A stretch of DNA of 64,000 nt, taken from Sternotherus odoratus (Eukaryota > Chordata > Testudines > Kinosternidae). A program made the translations under genes and the position numbers. The stretch covers positions 16,653,603-16,717,602 of the forward strand of contig JAVMKO010000001.1 in assembly GCA_032164245.1 (NCBI GenBank), read 5' to 3'. How positions within the stretch are numbered: the stretch's first letter is position 1; the number at the start of each line of letters is the position of its first letter. The notes beneath the pieces are model-generated. The model saw only the letters and a list, made by a program, of their open reading frames with translations. It was not told the DNA's origin and did not search any database. This document shows, in pieces, positions 24,261 to 36,660 of this stretch.

Positions 24261-27200
24261 ATATGTATATATATATAAAGGACCATCAATTAGTGGAGTT
24301 GACTTTTGCCCTTACACAAAAGGGTTTATATCCCTTGTAAATTTTTATCCTCTCTAAATTAACTGTGATCAGAATTTGGTGTGAACTGGTAGAGGTTAGG
24401 AAGACATTTTTCCTGTGGAAAGGATATTCCATAATTGTCCTCTAAGGGCTTTCTTGCACTTTCCTTTGATGCATTTGGTATGATGACTATTAGAGAATAG
24501 CAACTGACTGGATGGTTTAATTGAGTATAGCCATTCCTATACCATATATATTTTATGATGTTTGGAAACATGGTAGTCTTTGTGGAAGAATGGGGACAGA
24601 GGCTTATACTAGAGAGGCACACTCCCTTTGAAAATTCTGTTCATTCACAGATAAAATGGTGAGATTATTCCCTCTATCAAAGTGTTAGGAGGAAGCCTCT
24701 GTCATCCTGAAGCACCAACATTACAACATTGAGGCAGTGTGTGCAAGGGGCACAGGTGTGTCTGATTTCTTCTTTAAGAGTTTCTTTGCTTTCTTCTCTC
24801 TCTGAAGCAAAAGATGATGTCTAGTATGCATAGGCTGTTCGTCAACAGCCTAGTTTAATGGAGATTTCACCATATGGAGATTTCAGACTGATCATATCCG
24901 ACCCCAATTTTTCAATCCTTGGTCAAAAAGTCAAACAAATGTCATTTGACATTGTTACCAATTTACTCCATTTTACTTACCAATTTACTCCATAATGTCC
25001 ATCTTCACCTCCTGCTCAAGCTTCTGTGCTGTAGCCTGATAGAACATGACCATTAAAGCACCTCACCAGGAATCCAAGTACAGTTTACTGTTCAGACAGT
25101 ACTATCATTTGTTGGACATACTTGGAGTTTCTCGGGCAGGGCTAGTCTGCAGTCAAATGGTTCACTGAGGATTACCAAATAAGCATGCTACACAGGTCAA
25201 AACTCACTCTCCATTAGTGTAGACACACCCACACTTTACCTGGAACCCTGAAGCTCCTGACATGTTTATCTTGAATGCATACATTTTAGGAATAAGAGGT
25301 TGAACTTAAGGTGTTTCAGATGGATTCTCCTCTTACTCCAGTATAAATAGGAAATAACTCATCTGAAACCAGTGCAGTTTCACTAGTGTTAAAGTGAATT
25401 ATGTGAGTGGATAATCAGGCCCAAGATGCCTATGGATTGAGAAGAACACACGTGAGGTCCCCATTGTACAGTTACTAACAATTCTTCCATAGTAACATGG
25501 TGAAATGTCCTTTTAACTCCTCCTCCAGTTGGGAAGCCACTAAAAGACAAAGATACTCGTGCATATATATTCCCTACAAGGGAAAGGTCAACCTTGTTCA
25601 AACATGGGAGAGAAGTTAAGAGTCGTAGAAATGGCCTTCAGTTAGGTAAAAGCAAGAGCAATGAATACCACTCATTTGGATTGGACTATGGAGTAGTTCT
25701 AGGGAAGCATCACACTTGTTTGTGCATGAGTGCAAAAATGTATTATTCCTCAGTAGATTTTGGGATATTGGTATTTGTTTGTGACCTTAACTGATCTGAT
25801 CCTGTATCATAGTCTGCTAATAAAACATTAGCAGATCAGTGTGTAAAATCAAGGCTTTCCTTTGTGCAAAGCAGAGTTACCCTACTTTTGAGAAATCATG
25901 CTCCTAGATTAGAATCTGGATCAAAGATTTAGGATGATATTCCAGGCTCAGGAGGGCCTTGAATGATGGTAAGGAAGGCCCACAGGAGACAATCAGCTCC
26001 CTTGCCTCGCATAAACTGGCCAGTAGGTGACCACAGAAAGTGGAACCTGCCCCTGACCTCTTCTGCTGCTCCATGTGGATTCCAGACAGGAGCAGAAGTT
26101 GTGGGGCAACCAGACCTCAGAAGGAAGCCCCTTCCCTCTGACATAATAGATCCCAGCAGGTAGCTCTCCCTTTTCCTGTATGATTAAATCTCCACCCCAA
26201 GATGAGAGAGAGTGGGGGAACAAGCATTACTGGTTGGGGTTTGTATTCTATGTATAAAATGAGAGATGAATCACAGTAAAATTAAATGCTACTGAACAAG
26301 CAGGACCTGTAGCTAACAGTTTATAATCTTTGAATAAGTTATCCATTGACAGTTATGTATAGCAAGAATGATTACATATTCCATATAGCTGTAAATAATT
26401 ATTTCACAATATATTCCAATCATAGACTAAAAGGTAGGGCTACAGTTTCATGTCAATTTAAAGATATGTAGAACAGAGAACTCCAAAGAGACAGTGCAGC
26501 AAGACTAGAAATGAAGCTGGAGAATCTGGTTTTATGTTCACTGGAAAAGAATGATTTGATTTGATTGACTATGTGGAAATTTACTGGCTGCCTGGAAACT
26601 GTTTTTTCAACTTCTTCAGTGTGGAAATTATCTAGAATTACTACCAACTCAGTGGTTTGATACCATAATTACCACTGGTTCATAAATAAGAATAATCTGT
26701 TTTAGGACGTTTTTCATAGTTGGGTGTTTGTTCTTAGATTTTTCTATTCGACTTCACATTTATACTGCAGTTATTAATGTATCTCCTTCTCTGTGTGTTT
26801 CCTTTCTATTGAAGGTTCTGATTTAAAAGACTTGGCTACTATTAAAGATGTAAGGGCAAAAGGTAATCATTTTTAAAAATATTCTACAGAAATCCTTTGT
26901 TTTCATTATAAACAATAGATTATTAATGGTGGTGAGCATACACTTGTGTGGGTTTGTCATTGATTTCAGTGGGACTAATTAGCATAGAGTTGTCTAACCC
27001 CAATATTAAAATTCTAATACTTTACCTGGTGTATATTAATGATAATTTATTTTCATCCTGATTCACACAGTTTTAAATATGGGAAATATACAAGTAAATA
27101 ACACATAATATGACATCAGTAAAATCCAAACATTATCTCAGCCCTGGATTTCTTTTTAATTTTAAAATTAAATTTCTTTTAATTCCTTTTTTCTGACTAT

Positions 27201-27420
27201 TCTATTAATTTAAACCATAACATCTGTCTAAAACACAGCGAAACAAATAGATTGATAGTGAAGGCTGGCCTATGTCTAGCTCTTTTTAGGGTAAGAGAAG
27301 AAAGAGTAGAAGAATTTCCACTCCCTTGAGTAGAAGTAGTATAGGGAGTGATGGTTCTTCTCTTTTAGCAGGAGGACTCTGCAAGGCTAGTAAGGTCTGG
27401 GGTAGCATTATCATACACTC
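24261..27420. other. Anonymous intergenic DNA
   Basis: No gene seen. A (TA)n tract is at 24253-24278. The GC-richer stretch 25930-26240 has overlapping open frames on both strands and may be an unclassified repeat. 25320-25420 resembles an old amniote repeat phrase. Nothing here is confidently assigned. Confidence 0.45.
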
Positions 27421-27422
27421 CT

Positions 27423-27838
27423 AGAAGATTAGGTTTGGAAGAGACTTCAGGAGATCATCTAGTCTAGCCCTCTGTTCAAAGCAGGAACAACACCAATTAA
27501 AGCATCCCAGCCAGGGTTTTGTCAAGCCGGGCCATAAAAACCTCTAAGGATGGAGATTCCACCACCTCCCTAGGTAACCCATTCCAGTGCTTCACCACCC
27601 TCCTAGTGAAATAGTGTTTCCTAATATCCAACCTAGACCTCCCCCACTTCAACTTGAGACCATTGCTCCTTGTTCTGTCATCTACCACCACTAGCTCCAT
27701 CCTCTTTTGAACTCCCCCCCCCCCTTCAGGTAGTTGAAGGCTGCTATCAAACCCTCCTCACTCTTCTCTTCTTCAGACTAAAGAAGCCCAGTTCCCTCAG
27801 CTTTTTCTCATAAGTCATGTGCTCCAGCCCCTTTATAA
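27423..27838 (-). mobile_element. CR1 LINE 3' fragment, minus strand
   Basis: 3' region 'ttggaagagacttcaggaga' at 27435, then the ORF2 C terminus on the minus strand ([20 protein letters not shown] in the frame 27497-27700). A C-rich slip of about 12 bases at 27713-27724 breaks the frame. Truncated near 27838. Confidence 0.9.
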
Positions 27839-27961
27839 TCACTTTATAATAAAGTGAAGTGTTTGTATTTTGAAACACGGACTGGACTGGCACTGATCTA
27901 ATTAAATAATGTCCCCACTAACAGATTTAACATGCTGGCTGGTTCTGTTAAAGGATCAGGG

Positions 27962-28250
27962 CAGGGGTTCTCAAACTTCATTGCACTGCGACCCCCTTCT
28001 GACAACAAAAATTACTATATAACCCCAGGAGGGAAGACCAAAGCCCGAGCCCTGCCGCCCTGGGTGGGGGGCCTGTAACCTGTGCCCTGCCACCCAGGGC
28101 TGACACCCTCGGGTTTCGACTTTGGCCTTGGTCAATGGGGCTTGGGCTTTTGCCCCAGACCCCAGCAAGTCTAACGCCAGCCCTGATGACCCCATTAAAA
28201 CAGGGTCGCCACCCACTTTGAAATCCCGACCCACAGTTTGAGAACCACTG
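27962..28250. mobile_element. Non-autonomous hAT (Charlie-type) element, 289 bp
   Basis: Terminal inverted repeats CAGGGGTTCTCAAAC and GTTTGAGAACCACTG (15 bp, one or two changes). The 8-bp duplication is GATCAGGG / GATTAGGT at 27954-27961 and 28251-28258, six of eight matching. GC-rich interior without transposase. The long minus-strand frames are chance. Confidence 0.85.
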
Positions 28251-28259
28251 GATTAGGTG

Positions 28260-29724
28260 TATTATTGAGAGTAGTAGACCAGTACAAGCTGATCTTTCTA
28301 GACAGTGGGATCCACAAGATGATTTATTATTTGAGGAAACTGACCTCATGAGACCGGGTGGTTCAGTTCAAGTGAGAGATTTATTTTTCTTTGCAGTTTA
28401 CCACTTATTTTTATAAATAGAGTTTTAAGGATACGGAATAGGGCATTTCTAAAGTCAGTTAGTTAAGTATCTCAACTAACATTAAAGATACATTTAGGAA
28501 TTGTTTCTAATTTAGCCACTTGTATTCATTTATTTGAGCAGATTGGCTGCTATGAGTAACCAGTAAGGGGTGGGTCTCAAGCCTGTACAGGGATAGAGGA
28601 AGATTGGAAAGTCTATGTATTAGCTTTGTAAAACCAAATCATGGTTGACTGAGACCTGAAGCATTCCATATGAACCCTCCAAAAATTGTTGGATTACATA
28701 GATAAAAGGTGCTATTTTTGGTCTTCTCTGGTTTAAGCTGCTTGTACCTACTATCAGTGGTATAATTTGAGTTTAATTGAGTTGTTGGAATTTTCATAAG
28801 ATTAGAATTTTCATACTTCCTTTTTAATGCAACAAATAGCTCATTTACATTAATTCTTAGTTTTTACCCACCTATAAAACAATAGAAAATACTAAACGGA
28901 ATTAGCATTTAGCAAAGGATGCAACACAAAGACCTGCAAACCTTCCCTGATATAAGTAATGCTAATACAGATGAGTAAGCCTAATGAAGTGAGTCAATTC
29001 ACGTGAATTACTCATGTTAGTAAGGGACTGCAAATTTGGGTCTTTAGTCTGAAATATCAAATCATGAAGATCAACTTAGAAACTGAATGCTCTGGTAGAA
29101 TACAGTGATGGGAGAAGCATTAAGAATAATTAATATACATGGTGATATAATTTACTCAAAATAAAAATAATAGCTTTGGGCAATAGTACCAGGGTCTCCA
29201 GTTCTGGGGTGTGCATTCGGTGACACTTCAAAAGCAAGTCCAGTAGCCAAAAAGTTAACACCAGCTTGACTCTTTGATATTTTCCTCTTTTCGCACCATA
29301 CTTTTGTACTTGCAAAGGCCCATACCTTTCTGTACCAAAGTCTGGAAATATAAATAATTATAGAACTATGTAATAATATGACTATTAGTCTTTACAGGTG
29401 AATTTCACACCAATGTAATTTGAGGATTTAAATGGTGTGCAGGCACTGTGCCACTCATCTGTACAGGTGTGAATTTCACTTTATGCGAAGTGACAGCTCT
29501 AATTCACCATTCATACAAATGGGTGCAATTCCTTTGACTGCAGAGCCACAGGCTTATTGCCACCACAGGTGCCTGAAGTTCTCAAATAAATGTGTTATTC
29601 CAGATTGTTTACCTTACAATTTCTGCAATCTTTCCAGGGACAATTTTAAGCAGAAAAACATTGTTTCTTTTTCAAATGATTATTATGTGTATGACAGTAG
29701 TCAAGTTTGAGGCCCATGTGTGCT
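28260..29724. other. Anonymous intergenic DNA
   Basis: No recognisable gene or transposon. The open frame at 29432-29710 has no domain I can identify. Confidence 0.5.
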
Positions 29725-29905
29725 CAGCTCTGTGATAATACACAGTGAGAGTCCTGCCCCAACAAGCTTACACTATAAATAGACAAGACAGAAGGACAAA
29801 GAGATAAAGTCATGGGTTACACAGCAGGCCATGCGAAAAGAACGGAACCCAGGTTTCCTGAGCTACAATCCAGAGCTCTACAGTGCACCACTCCATTAAT
29901 GATTC
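29725..29905 (-). repeat. MIR/CORE-SINE fragment
   Basis: 'gagagtcctgccccaacaag', 'cttacactataaatagacaa' and 'ggaacccaggtttcctgagc' are in the reverse-strand MIR order. Confidence 0.6.
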
Positions 29906-30599
29906 ATTACGATTTATCTGGTTAGCTCTAGGATAGATTGCACACTCTTTGTACCATTGCAAAGTGCAATACAAAACAATGCAAAAGAAAACTCTTGAAG
30001 ATTAACAATACTGATAGATGTAGAAATATATGCAGATTTCTCCCTGTAACATCTGTTTTAAATTAAATGGAAACATTCTTCGTTCTAGAATATCACTGTA
30101 GTTATACCACCTCTTACAAAAATAACACATTATAATTTTATGGTTCACTTAGAAATGCTACTGTTCAACTTCTTTTTATGCTTTCATGTGGTATAAGCAT
30201 ACTATGTATTTTCCTAATCCATAACATCTGACTCCCTTAAATGGCAAGTGATGTCTTCCACTTAAAAGTAGACCATTTCTATAAGTTTTGATATGGGACT
30301 GTTAAGGTAATGCTAAAGAATACCTTGTTTTTGAAGCACCGTGAATGAGTTCAAATATCTGGGGAGTAAGACTGCCTTGGGACTGTTGGATCTACAATGC
30401 TGGTGTCTGTCTGAAGCATATCCTGACTTCATGTATGCCATTAACCAATTAGTACTTGGAAAGGAAGAATTAGTTTGATTAAAATAGAAGGGATCATTAA
30501 ACTGTCAATGTGATTAGTCAGGTGATTGAAGTTAAACATGTTTGTAAGAGTTTGCAGGATGGTTGTCCATCTAATAGGTACTTATGTGCCATTCCCAAC
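29906..30599. other. Anonymous intergenic DNA
   Basis: No gene, RNA gene or confident repeat is seen in this AT-rich stretch. Confidence 0.5.
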
Positions 30600-30800
30600 C
30601 CTTCAATATTTGAGCATTTCAGACACATATCCTTGGTATGCCTCTCTGACATATTGGAAGAGTATTATCCCCCTTATATAGATGGAGAATCTAAGGCACA
30701 TAATGACAGTAGTAACTGTAACTTATCCAAGACCACAGAAGTATGTGGCAAAAGCCGGAACTGAATCCAAATCTTCTGAATCTTAATCTAGTGTTTCATC
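30600..30800 (-). repeat. MIR/CORE-SINE fragment
   Basis: 'tattatcccccttatataga', 'atggagaatctaaggcacat', 'aacttatccaagaccacaga' and 'ggaactgaatccaaatcttc' follow the reverse-strand MIR core and head. The plus-strand frame at 30510-30764 is incidental. Confidence 0.65.
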
Positions 30801-31011
30801 TCTAAGACCAGCCTTCCAGATGTCTGTATCTTTGTTCTGCATATTTCATTTGACAATTTTTGTTAATTTAGAGGCTCTTCATGGAGCATTCCTGAGGTTT
30901 ATATGGTCATGAAAAAGACTGCATATTCATCTCAAGGAGATCTTGTTATGAAAAGAATCAGGTGGAGTGGCTACTATAAAAGCAAATTACAACTGCTAGT
31001 GTTTGAGACTC

Positions 31012-31224
31012 TGGGCAGGTCTACACTACTGCTAAGTCAATGTAACTTACATCACTTAAGCACTGTCCACATCATGCTATGTCAGTGGGAGACACTTTCT
31101 TGACAACAGAGCTTCCACATCTTGCTGAGGTGGAGTAATTATGCTAGTGGCATAGCGTGTCTTCACCAGATGTGCTATAGCAGTGCAGCTGCCTTAATGT
31201 AGCATGGTAGTGTAGACTTACTCT
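31012..31224. mobile_element. Non-autonomous DNA transposon (GTCTACACTAC MITE)
   Basis: Left end GGTCTACACTACTGCTAAGTC and right end GGTAGTGTAGACTTA form inverted termini of about 12 bp. The interior is about 190 bp and non-coding. The termini resemble those of the MITEs at 12290 and 32410, though the interior differs. Confidence 0.7.
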
Positions 31225-31489
31225 CAGTTATAGACAGGTGGTGGAGACCAGCGAAGGAAGTTGCTTGATTTAGGATGGGGTATCTCAGGCATGTTCAGAG
31301 ATACCCTTAAAAGTTCCACCATATATTTCCTCCTCCATCACATGTAAAATAAAATTCCATGGTGTCTGCCAAATAGATTTATATTTAGGAGGCACGAGAA
31401 GATAGTTCTTAAAGAATTATCCATGTATTATCCATATTTGTTATCCATATTTAAGGGAAATAGAGATTTTATAGAGCTGAGTGAGATTG

Positions 31490-31560
31490 CTATGTATTTG
31501 CACAGCACCGAGCACACAAGTACCTCAAACTTGACTACTGTAATACAAATAATAATCATT
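31490..31560 (+). repeat. MIR/L2-type SINE tail
   Basis: 'gtatttgcacagcaccgagc' followed by 'ctgtaatacaaataataatc' is the 3' tail shared by MIR and L3/L2-like repeats. Only the tail is recognisable. Confidence 0.5.
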
Positions 31561-32409
31561 TGACAAACGTTGCCCCTTTTTCTGCTCAGAACTGTCCATG
31601 GACAGGTTGTAGAAGTTGTAGGGTAAATAATCTGGAATCACACATTTAGATTTCATCCCAACCCCGTATTTCAGCCTCTCTATGCCAGAACATTAATAGC
31701 CACTGCAAGTCTGAGGTGCTGCATCAAAACAGAAATTAACAACAAATTAAGGAAAAGCTTCGTAAACCCTACTAGAATTCAGTGATGTGGAGCAGGTAAC
31801 AATCGTGGGGAATTATACACTGAGATAGAGTCAGGAATTAGGAGATGAAAAGAGGAGGACTGGACAAGAGATGGCTGGGGCTTAGAAAATGTTGATTTGC
31901 TGTAAAAGGGAAGGAATAATGAATTACGTTTACACTGAACATTTTAGCTTTTCTGTTTTTTTAAAAATAAAGAAACTTAATCTGGAATATCCAGCAAAGT
32001 GCTGGAGAGACAGGATCATGTTTCAGTGTGTGGTGGTAAAAGAGGTATTATCAGTAATTTTGAACCAGGCATTACACATTCTTCATAAGGTGGGAGAGAT
32101 CAATGGAGTTTCAGTCCTAAAATATGATAGCGGGGTTAGCACCCTAGAGACACTTCATTTACAGTGAGACCAATGATGTCTCATGATTAATCATTTATTG
32201 CTCTCCACATCTTTGGTTGATGCCTTATGCTCCACGAGGAGCGAAGAGGATTAACTAACTAACATCTTTGTACAATATGATCAAGACCAGGAGTCATAGA
32301 TGAGATCACTGCAATCAAGGAGTCTTCTCGCACAATTCAGTGTGACATGGTCGTGTGAACCTTGCAAATGATTGAGGGCAGTATGTGATAGTGCAGATCC
32401 AAATTAAAA
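31561..32409. other. Anonymous intergenic DNA
   Basis: I recognise nothing here; the 92-codon frame at 31889-32167 has no domain. Confidence 0.45.
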
Positions 32410-32717
32410 ACTAGGGGGTACGTATTCACTACCTGCCGGATCGGCAGGTAGCAATCAATCTTTTAGCGATCGATTTCTCACATCTCATCAAGATGCGAGA
32501 AATCGATTCTCAGCGGAACTCCCATTGACTACGGAACTCCAGCTTGCTGCGAGGCGCAAGCTGGAGTCGACGGGGGAGCATGCCTCTGCCCGCCGCCGCC
32601 ATGAGGATGGCAGGTAATTCGGCTGAAGATACTCTGACTTCAGCTACGTTATTCACGTAGCTGAAGTTGCGTATCTTCAGTCGATCCCCCCCCCGCCTTG
32701 TGTAGACCAGCCCTAGG
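32410..32717. mobile_element. Non-autonomous DNA transposon (CTAGGG...TCTACAC MITE)
   Basis: Left end CTAGGGGGTACGTATTCACT and right end TGTAGACCAGCCCTAG are imperfect inverted termini. The interior has strong palindromes: CGATTTCTCACATCT against AGATGCGAGAAATCG (32469-32504) and CAGCTACG...CGTAGCTG around 32642-32664. GC-rich, CpG-bearing interior suggests a fairly young copy. No transposase. Confidence 0.75.
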
Positions 32718-33451
32718 ATTCAAATCTGTTTCTGATCTCAGATTTTTAAAAATTCTTTATATTTTGCAAATCCCGAGCAATACATATTACTATTTATGGA
32801 GAATGCAGTTCTAAAATTATTAGTGTATGGAATAAACCTTTGCAAAAAATTTACAACTTCTGGATTACCAGGTGGCTCATGGATCGGTTCCAGTTCAAAT
32901 CCAGTCCAGGTCATTAGTGACTAAATGTTACCATCTGATGACCTTTCAATGACCTGTGAAAACTACAGTATGTGATCTCAGTCCATTTACCACTAGGCAC
33001 AGGCCATTTAATAACCACAACTGACACTTCTTGGTAGCCTCAGCAGAATGGCCAAGGACAAAATAGGCCCTGTAGGGTGAACACCACTAGAGGTGTTATC
33101 TCTAGGACAGGGTTGAGGCATAGTTGAAGATGGATGTACTTGAAGTACTGTTCATACTTGTGCAGTAGCTGTTTTATGAATAAATGGAGAACTTTGGTCC
33201 CAAGGTGTCAGTCCAGCACCCTTCATAAGCTGTTGGCTCCTGCCTGGAACCCTGAGCATGGTGTTGTGACTGTCATGATTTACAGACTTCTCTGACACCC
33301 ACCCCTTCTGTATGCCGCAAGGGGGAGACCCTGGTACACTGGAGATAGGCCTGAGCAAGGCTGCAGTCCTTTTTCTGACTTTTCCAGAATCTCCTGTTTC
33401 ATTTCTGGACACACTGTCCCCCCCACGATGCTTTTTAAACACCCCATGGAC
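32718..33451. other. Anonymous intergenic DNA
   Basis: No gene seen. The minus-strand frame at 33152-33502 runs into the neighbouring transposon and shows no domain. Confidence 0.45.
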
Positions 33452-34303
33452 TAGGGTTCCCAGGCATCCAGTTTTTGACCAGAACGCCCATTTGAAAAGC
33501 AACCCCGGTGGCTCCGCTCAGCACCACTGACAGGGCTGCTAAAAGCCCAGTTGGCGGCACAGCAGGGCTGAGGCAGGCTCCTTGCCTGCCATGTCTCTGC
33601 ATGACTCCCAGAAGTGACTGGCATGTCTGGCTCCTCGGAGCAGGGACCGATCCAGGGGCTCTGTGCATTGCTCCTACCCAGAGTGCTGGCTCCGCAGCTC
33701 CCATTGGCCGGGAACCATGGCCAATGGGAGCTGCAGAGGTGGTGCCTGGGAGTACAGGCAGCGCACAGAACCAGAGCTACTGGAGGTAACGGCCGCCTAG
33801 CCAGAGCCTGCACCCCAAACACCCTCCCACACCCCAACCCTTTGCCCCAGATCAGAACCCCTTCCAGCACCCTAATTCCCGTCCAGAGCCCACACCCCTG
33901 ATCTCGTCTCACACCCCATCCTGTGCTCTAACCCTGAGTCCCCTCCTGCAACCAAACTCCCTCTCATAGACCACACCCCACACCTCCTTCACCAGACTTG
34001 ATCCCCCCCCAAACTATTTCCAGGAGTCCACAGCCCCTTGCCCCAGTCCTGAACTCCCTCCTGCACCCGAAACCCTTCATCCCAGGCCTCACCTCAGATC
34101 CCACACCCTCAGCTGGAGCCCTCAGATCCCCCCCCCCCCCCACCGCAACCCCTTGCCCCAACCCAGAGCCCCCTCCCACACCTCAGGCTCCTAATCTCTG
34201 CCCCCACCCCGGAGCCTGCACCTCCAGCCAGAAAGGGAAAGGGGTGTGGCAGAGGTGGGGAAAGAGTGTTCTGTTTTCTGTGATTAGAAAGTTGGCAACC
34301 CTA
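33452..34303. mobile_element. Non-autonomous hAT-like element, 852 bp, with perfect 8-bp TSD
   Basis: Ends TAGGGTTCCCAGGC and GTTGGCAACCCTA form a terminal inverted repeat (TAGGGTTNCCA). The target-site duplication CCATGGAC is perfect at 33444-33451 and 34304-34311, as expected for hAT. The GC- and C-rich interior gives several long chance frames on both strands, but none has transposase motifs. It contains a 16-bp-arm palindrome at 33694-33734 that is nearly the same as one in the TAAGGCTAC element at 21548. Confidence 0.85.
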
Positions 34304-34309
34304 CCATGG

Positions 34310-34916
34310 ACCCACAAAGTCAGTCTCCTCCTAGCACTAACCAAAGTGGACATCTATCAATCTAGGAGAAGGAGGCTTGATAGAGTTTGTCTGCCACTGG
34401 GGGAGAGGGGGTGTCCTATTTCCAATCCCTGATTATTTCACATATGGAAGCAATTACCCTGGGCACTGTATACTGACTCCTTGGACTTCTTCACAAGTAG
34501 TGGGAGCTTTCCAGTGTTCTCTGCTCAGTGTTCCCTCCTTTTGCATTGTTGACTCTCACTCCCATTCTTGTTTTAGTGTTCGTTGTCTCAAGCAATCTGT
34601 TGACTCGTGAGCTCTGTGCCCCTGCCCTTGTTTGAGGGAGTGGGCTTTTAGTTCTGGTAGGCTCCACCTACCTCTTCAGGATCTCAGGTAGGCTAACACC
34701 TTTCGTGAGCATTAAATTCATACAATTTTTTTTCTTATTTGTGTAATTTCCTACTTAGATTCTGCAACTAGTGAATTAAAACTTCCTCTCTGGCTCCTTC
34801 ACCTCCCATGTGATAGGAATTCGCCTGCAAAGTAGTAGATCATCTGCTGTGTTGATCTGATATTTATCATCATAAGATCCTGGCAGCATTAAAAACCTTA
34901 TCAATATATATACACA
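34310..34916. other. Anonymous intergenic DNA
   Basis: Nothing recognisable; no domain in the short frames. Confidence 0.45.
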
Positions 34917-35284
34917 TGGTCATGCTAGATATTGTTAAAGTTAAAGGCTATAGTTAAAGTCTCAATGTCTTCTGTCTTTAGACAGATATTGTCTAACGCC
35001 TCCATAATTTCCTGCAACTTTGCACATTCAAATTGATAATAAAACTTAAAAACAAACATCTGTCAACATTAAGAAAAATAAAAAAGAAATTCTGACACAG
35101 GCTTGTCAGAATTTCTTTTTTATTTTTCTTAATGTTGACAGATGTTTGTTTTTAAGTTTTATTATCAATTTGAATGTGCAAAGTTGCAGGAAATTATGGA
35201 GGAGTTAGACAATATCTGTCTAAAGACAGAAGACATTGAGACTTTAACTATAGCCTTTAACTTTAACAATATCTAGCATGACCA
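34917..35284. repeat. Near-perfect palindrome, 181-bp arms, 6-bp loop
   Basis: The left arm 34917-35097 and right arm 35104-35284 are reverse complements with a single mismatch (34998 G against 35203 A). The loop is CAGGCT at 35098-35103. Just outside, both arms run into TA/TG microsatellite that differs in length (short on the left, longer on the right), after which similarity ends. No transposon ends or target duplication were recognised. The right arm contains a 26-codon open frame starting at 35197, too short to call. A transcript would fold into a very stable hairpin. Confidence 0.95.
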
Positions 35285-35285
35285 G

Positions 35286-35312
35286 AGTGTGTGTGTGTAT
35301 ATATATATATAG
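35286..35312. repeat. (TG)n(TA)n microsatellite
   Basis: Compound dinucleotide repeat bordering the right arm of the palindrome; the mirror position on the left (34901-34916) has a shorter version. Confidence 0.9.
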
Positions 35313-36556
35313 TCCCTTCCTCTGGCAATGACATGATAGATTGCAAAAGCATTAGATAATTCAACCATCTCAATTTCAGATTCAAAAAGTTAAAGCTTTA
35401 TAACAGTTAAAAGACAAATTGTCAGCATCACATGTCAAAATATACAAGGGAAATATCCTTAAATCAAACTCTAATAATTTCTCAAGCAGCATTTTTTTTT
35501 ACCTTTCCTATCTGTAAATTTTGATGATTATTATAGATAAAAACAGTTTTTTCACCTGTTTATGTGTGTACAGTGAAATTGATGTTCGCTGATGTTTACT
35601 AATAAAAATGTATCCTTCCAAGCCTAAATATATAGAACAGAAAGATCTTCATCAGAAGACTAACCTACAAGAGTAGCTGTGGAAGGAATAAGTTCAGTGA
35701 CGTTAACGTAATCAGCAGTTTTTCCAAAAATTAAATGTGAAGTAAAGACAGGTGTGACTATTAATTTCATTTGTAGGGAAACCTTTTAAAGAAATGTTTT
35801 AAACCAACCAAGATATTAACTGTGGAAGATCACTGTCTCTTGAGCTGGAAAAAAAAGATCTTCAGTAAGCCATAATTCCTCCCGGCCCATACCTATTTAA
35901 GCACTAAAGGTTGTTAATACAGTAAAGGCTGTTTGTTGGCTGCTGGCTGTTCAGTTCATAATGATAGAGGTTATAGACTATTGTTGATCAAGTTTTGTGT
36001 GTACACATATATAGATTCTGATGGGAGCATTAGGTCCCCCTTAAACTATATCCCTTGCCTTGCAAGGACATTCCAAAATTTCAGTTGGTGTGACAAGAAA
36101 TATTCATCTTTCCCAAATGGCCATCTGCTCTGCTGAGCACTTTCATCAAATGGTCTGAGTGCAGGAACTCCTGAGCTCTAATGAACATTGAAACATAGAA
36201 ATTGTCAAATAGCAACAGACCAGTGGTCCATTAAGTCCAGTCAGGGAACAGAAACAGTACCAAGATGTGACATAAATGACTCATCAAACCTCTTGAATTT
36301 TGAATACTTGATACATTATTAGCAGCACAGCAAACAGTTTGTGGATAAGCTATCAGCCACAATTTGTTCTCACCAAATAATTAAACATTTTTAATAGTAA
36401 ATAGAGTAATAGAAATTTCAGTCCATTTACGGACAATTTGTGAGAAGGAAAAATGTGATAGATTGGGATTATAACATGTTCATCATGAATTGCGTAGTCA
36501 CGAAGGAAAGATTATCTGTTTCTTAGTTTTTAATGATTAGCATTCAGACTTTAGCT
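35313..36556. other. Anonymous intergenic DNA
   Basis: No gene. 36185-36330 has faint similarity to an old CR1 3' region ('gaccagtggtccattaagtc') but is too diverged to call. Confidence 0.45.
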
Positions 36557-36660
36557 CTGACCCAGCAAGTAAGAATGTGCTTAAAGTTAAACATTTGAAG
36601 TCAATGGGACTTCTTGGCTGGTTAAAGATAAGCATGTGCCTACATGCTTTGCTGGGTCAG
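36557..36660. mobile_element. 104-bp palindromic MITE (CTGACCCAGCAA family)
   Basis: Perfect 12-bp inverted termini CTGACCCAGCAA and TTGCTGGGTCAG, with further pairing inside (GTGCTTAAAG against CTTTAA-type and GCATGTGC). This belongs to an old amniote class of short, nearly fully palindromic elements. The copy at 62146-62229 has the same layout. Confidence 0.7.

Noticed and set aside
33451..34432. Frames up to 153 codons on both strands
   Set aside because: Proline- and cysteine-rich chance frames in the C-rich interior of the hAT-like element at 33452-34303.
34917..35284. Dismissing the palindrome as a pure assembly foldback
   Set aside because: The microsatellites at the two outer edges differ in length and one arm base differs, which is not expected from a simple read foldback, though reads must still confirm it.
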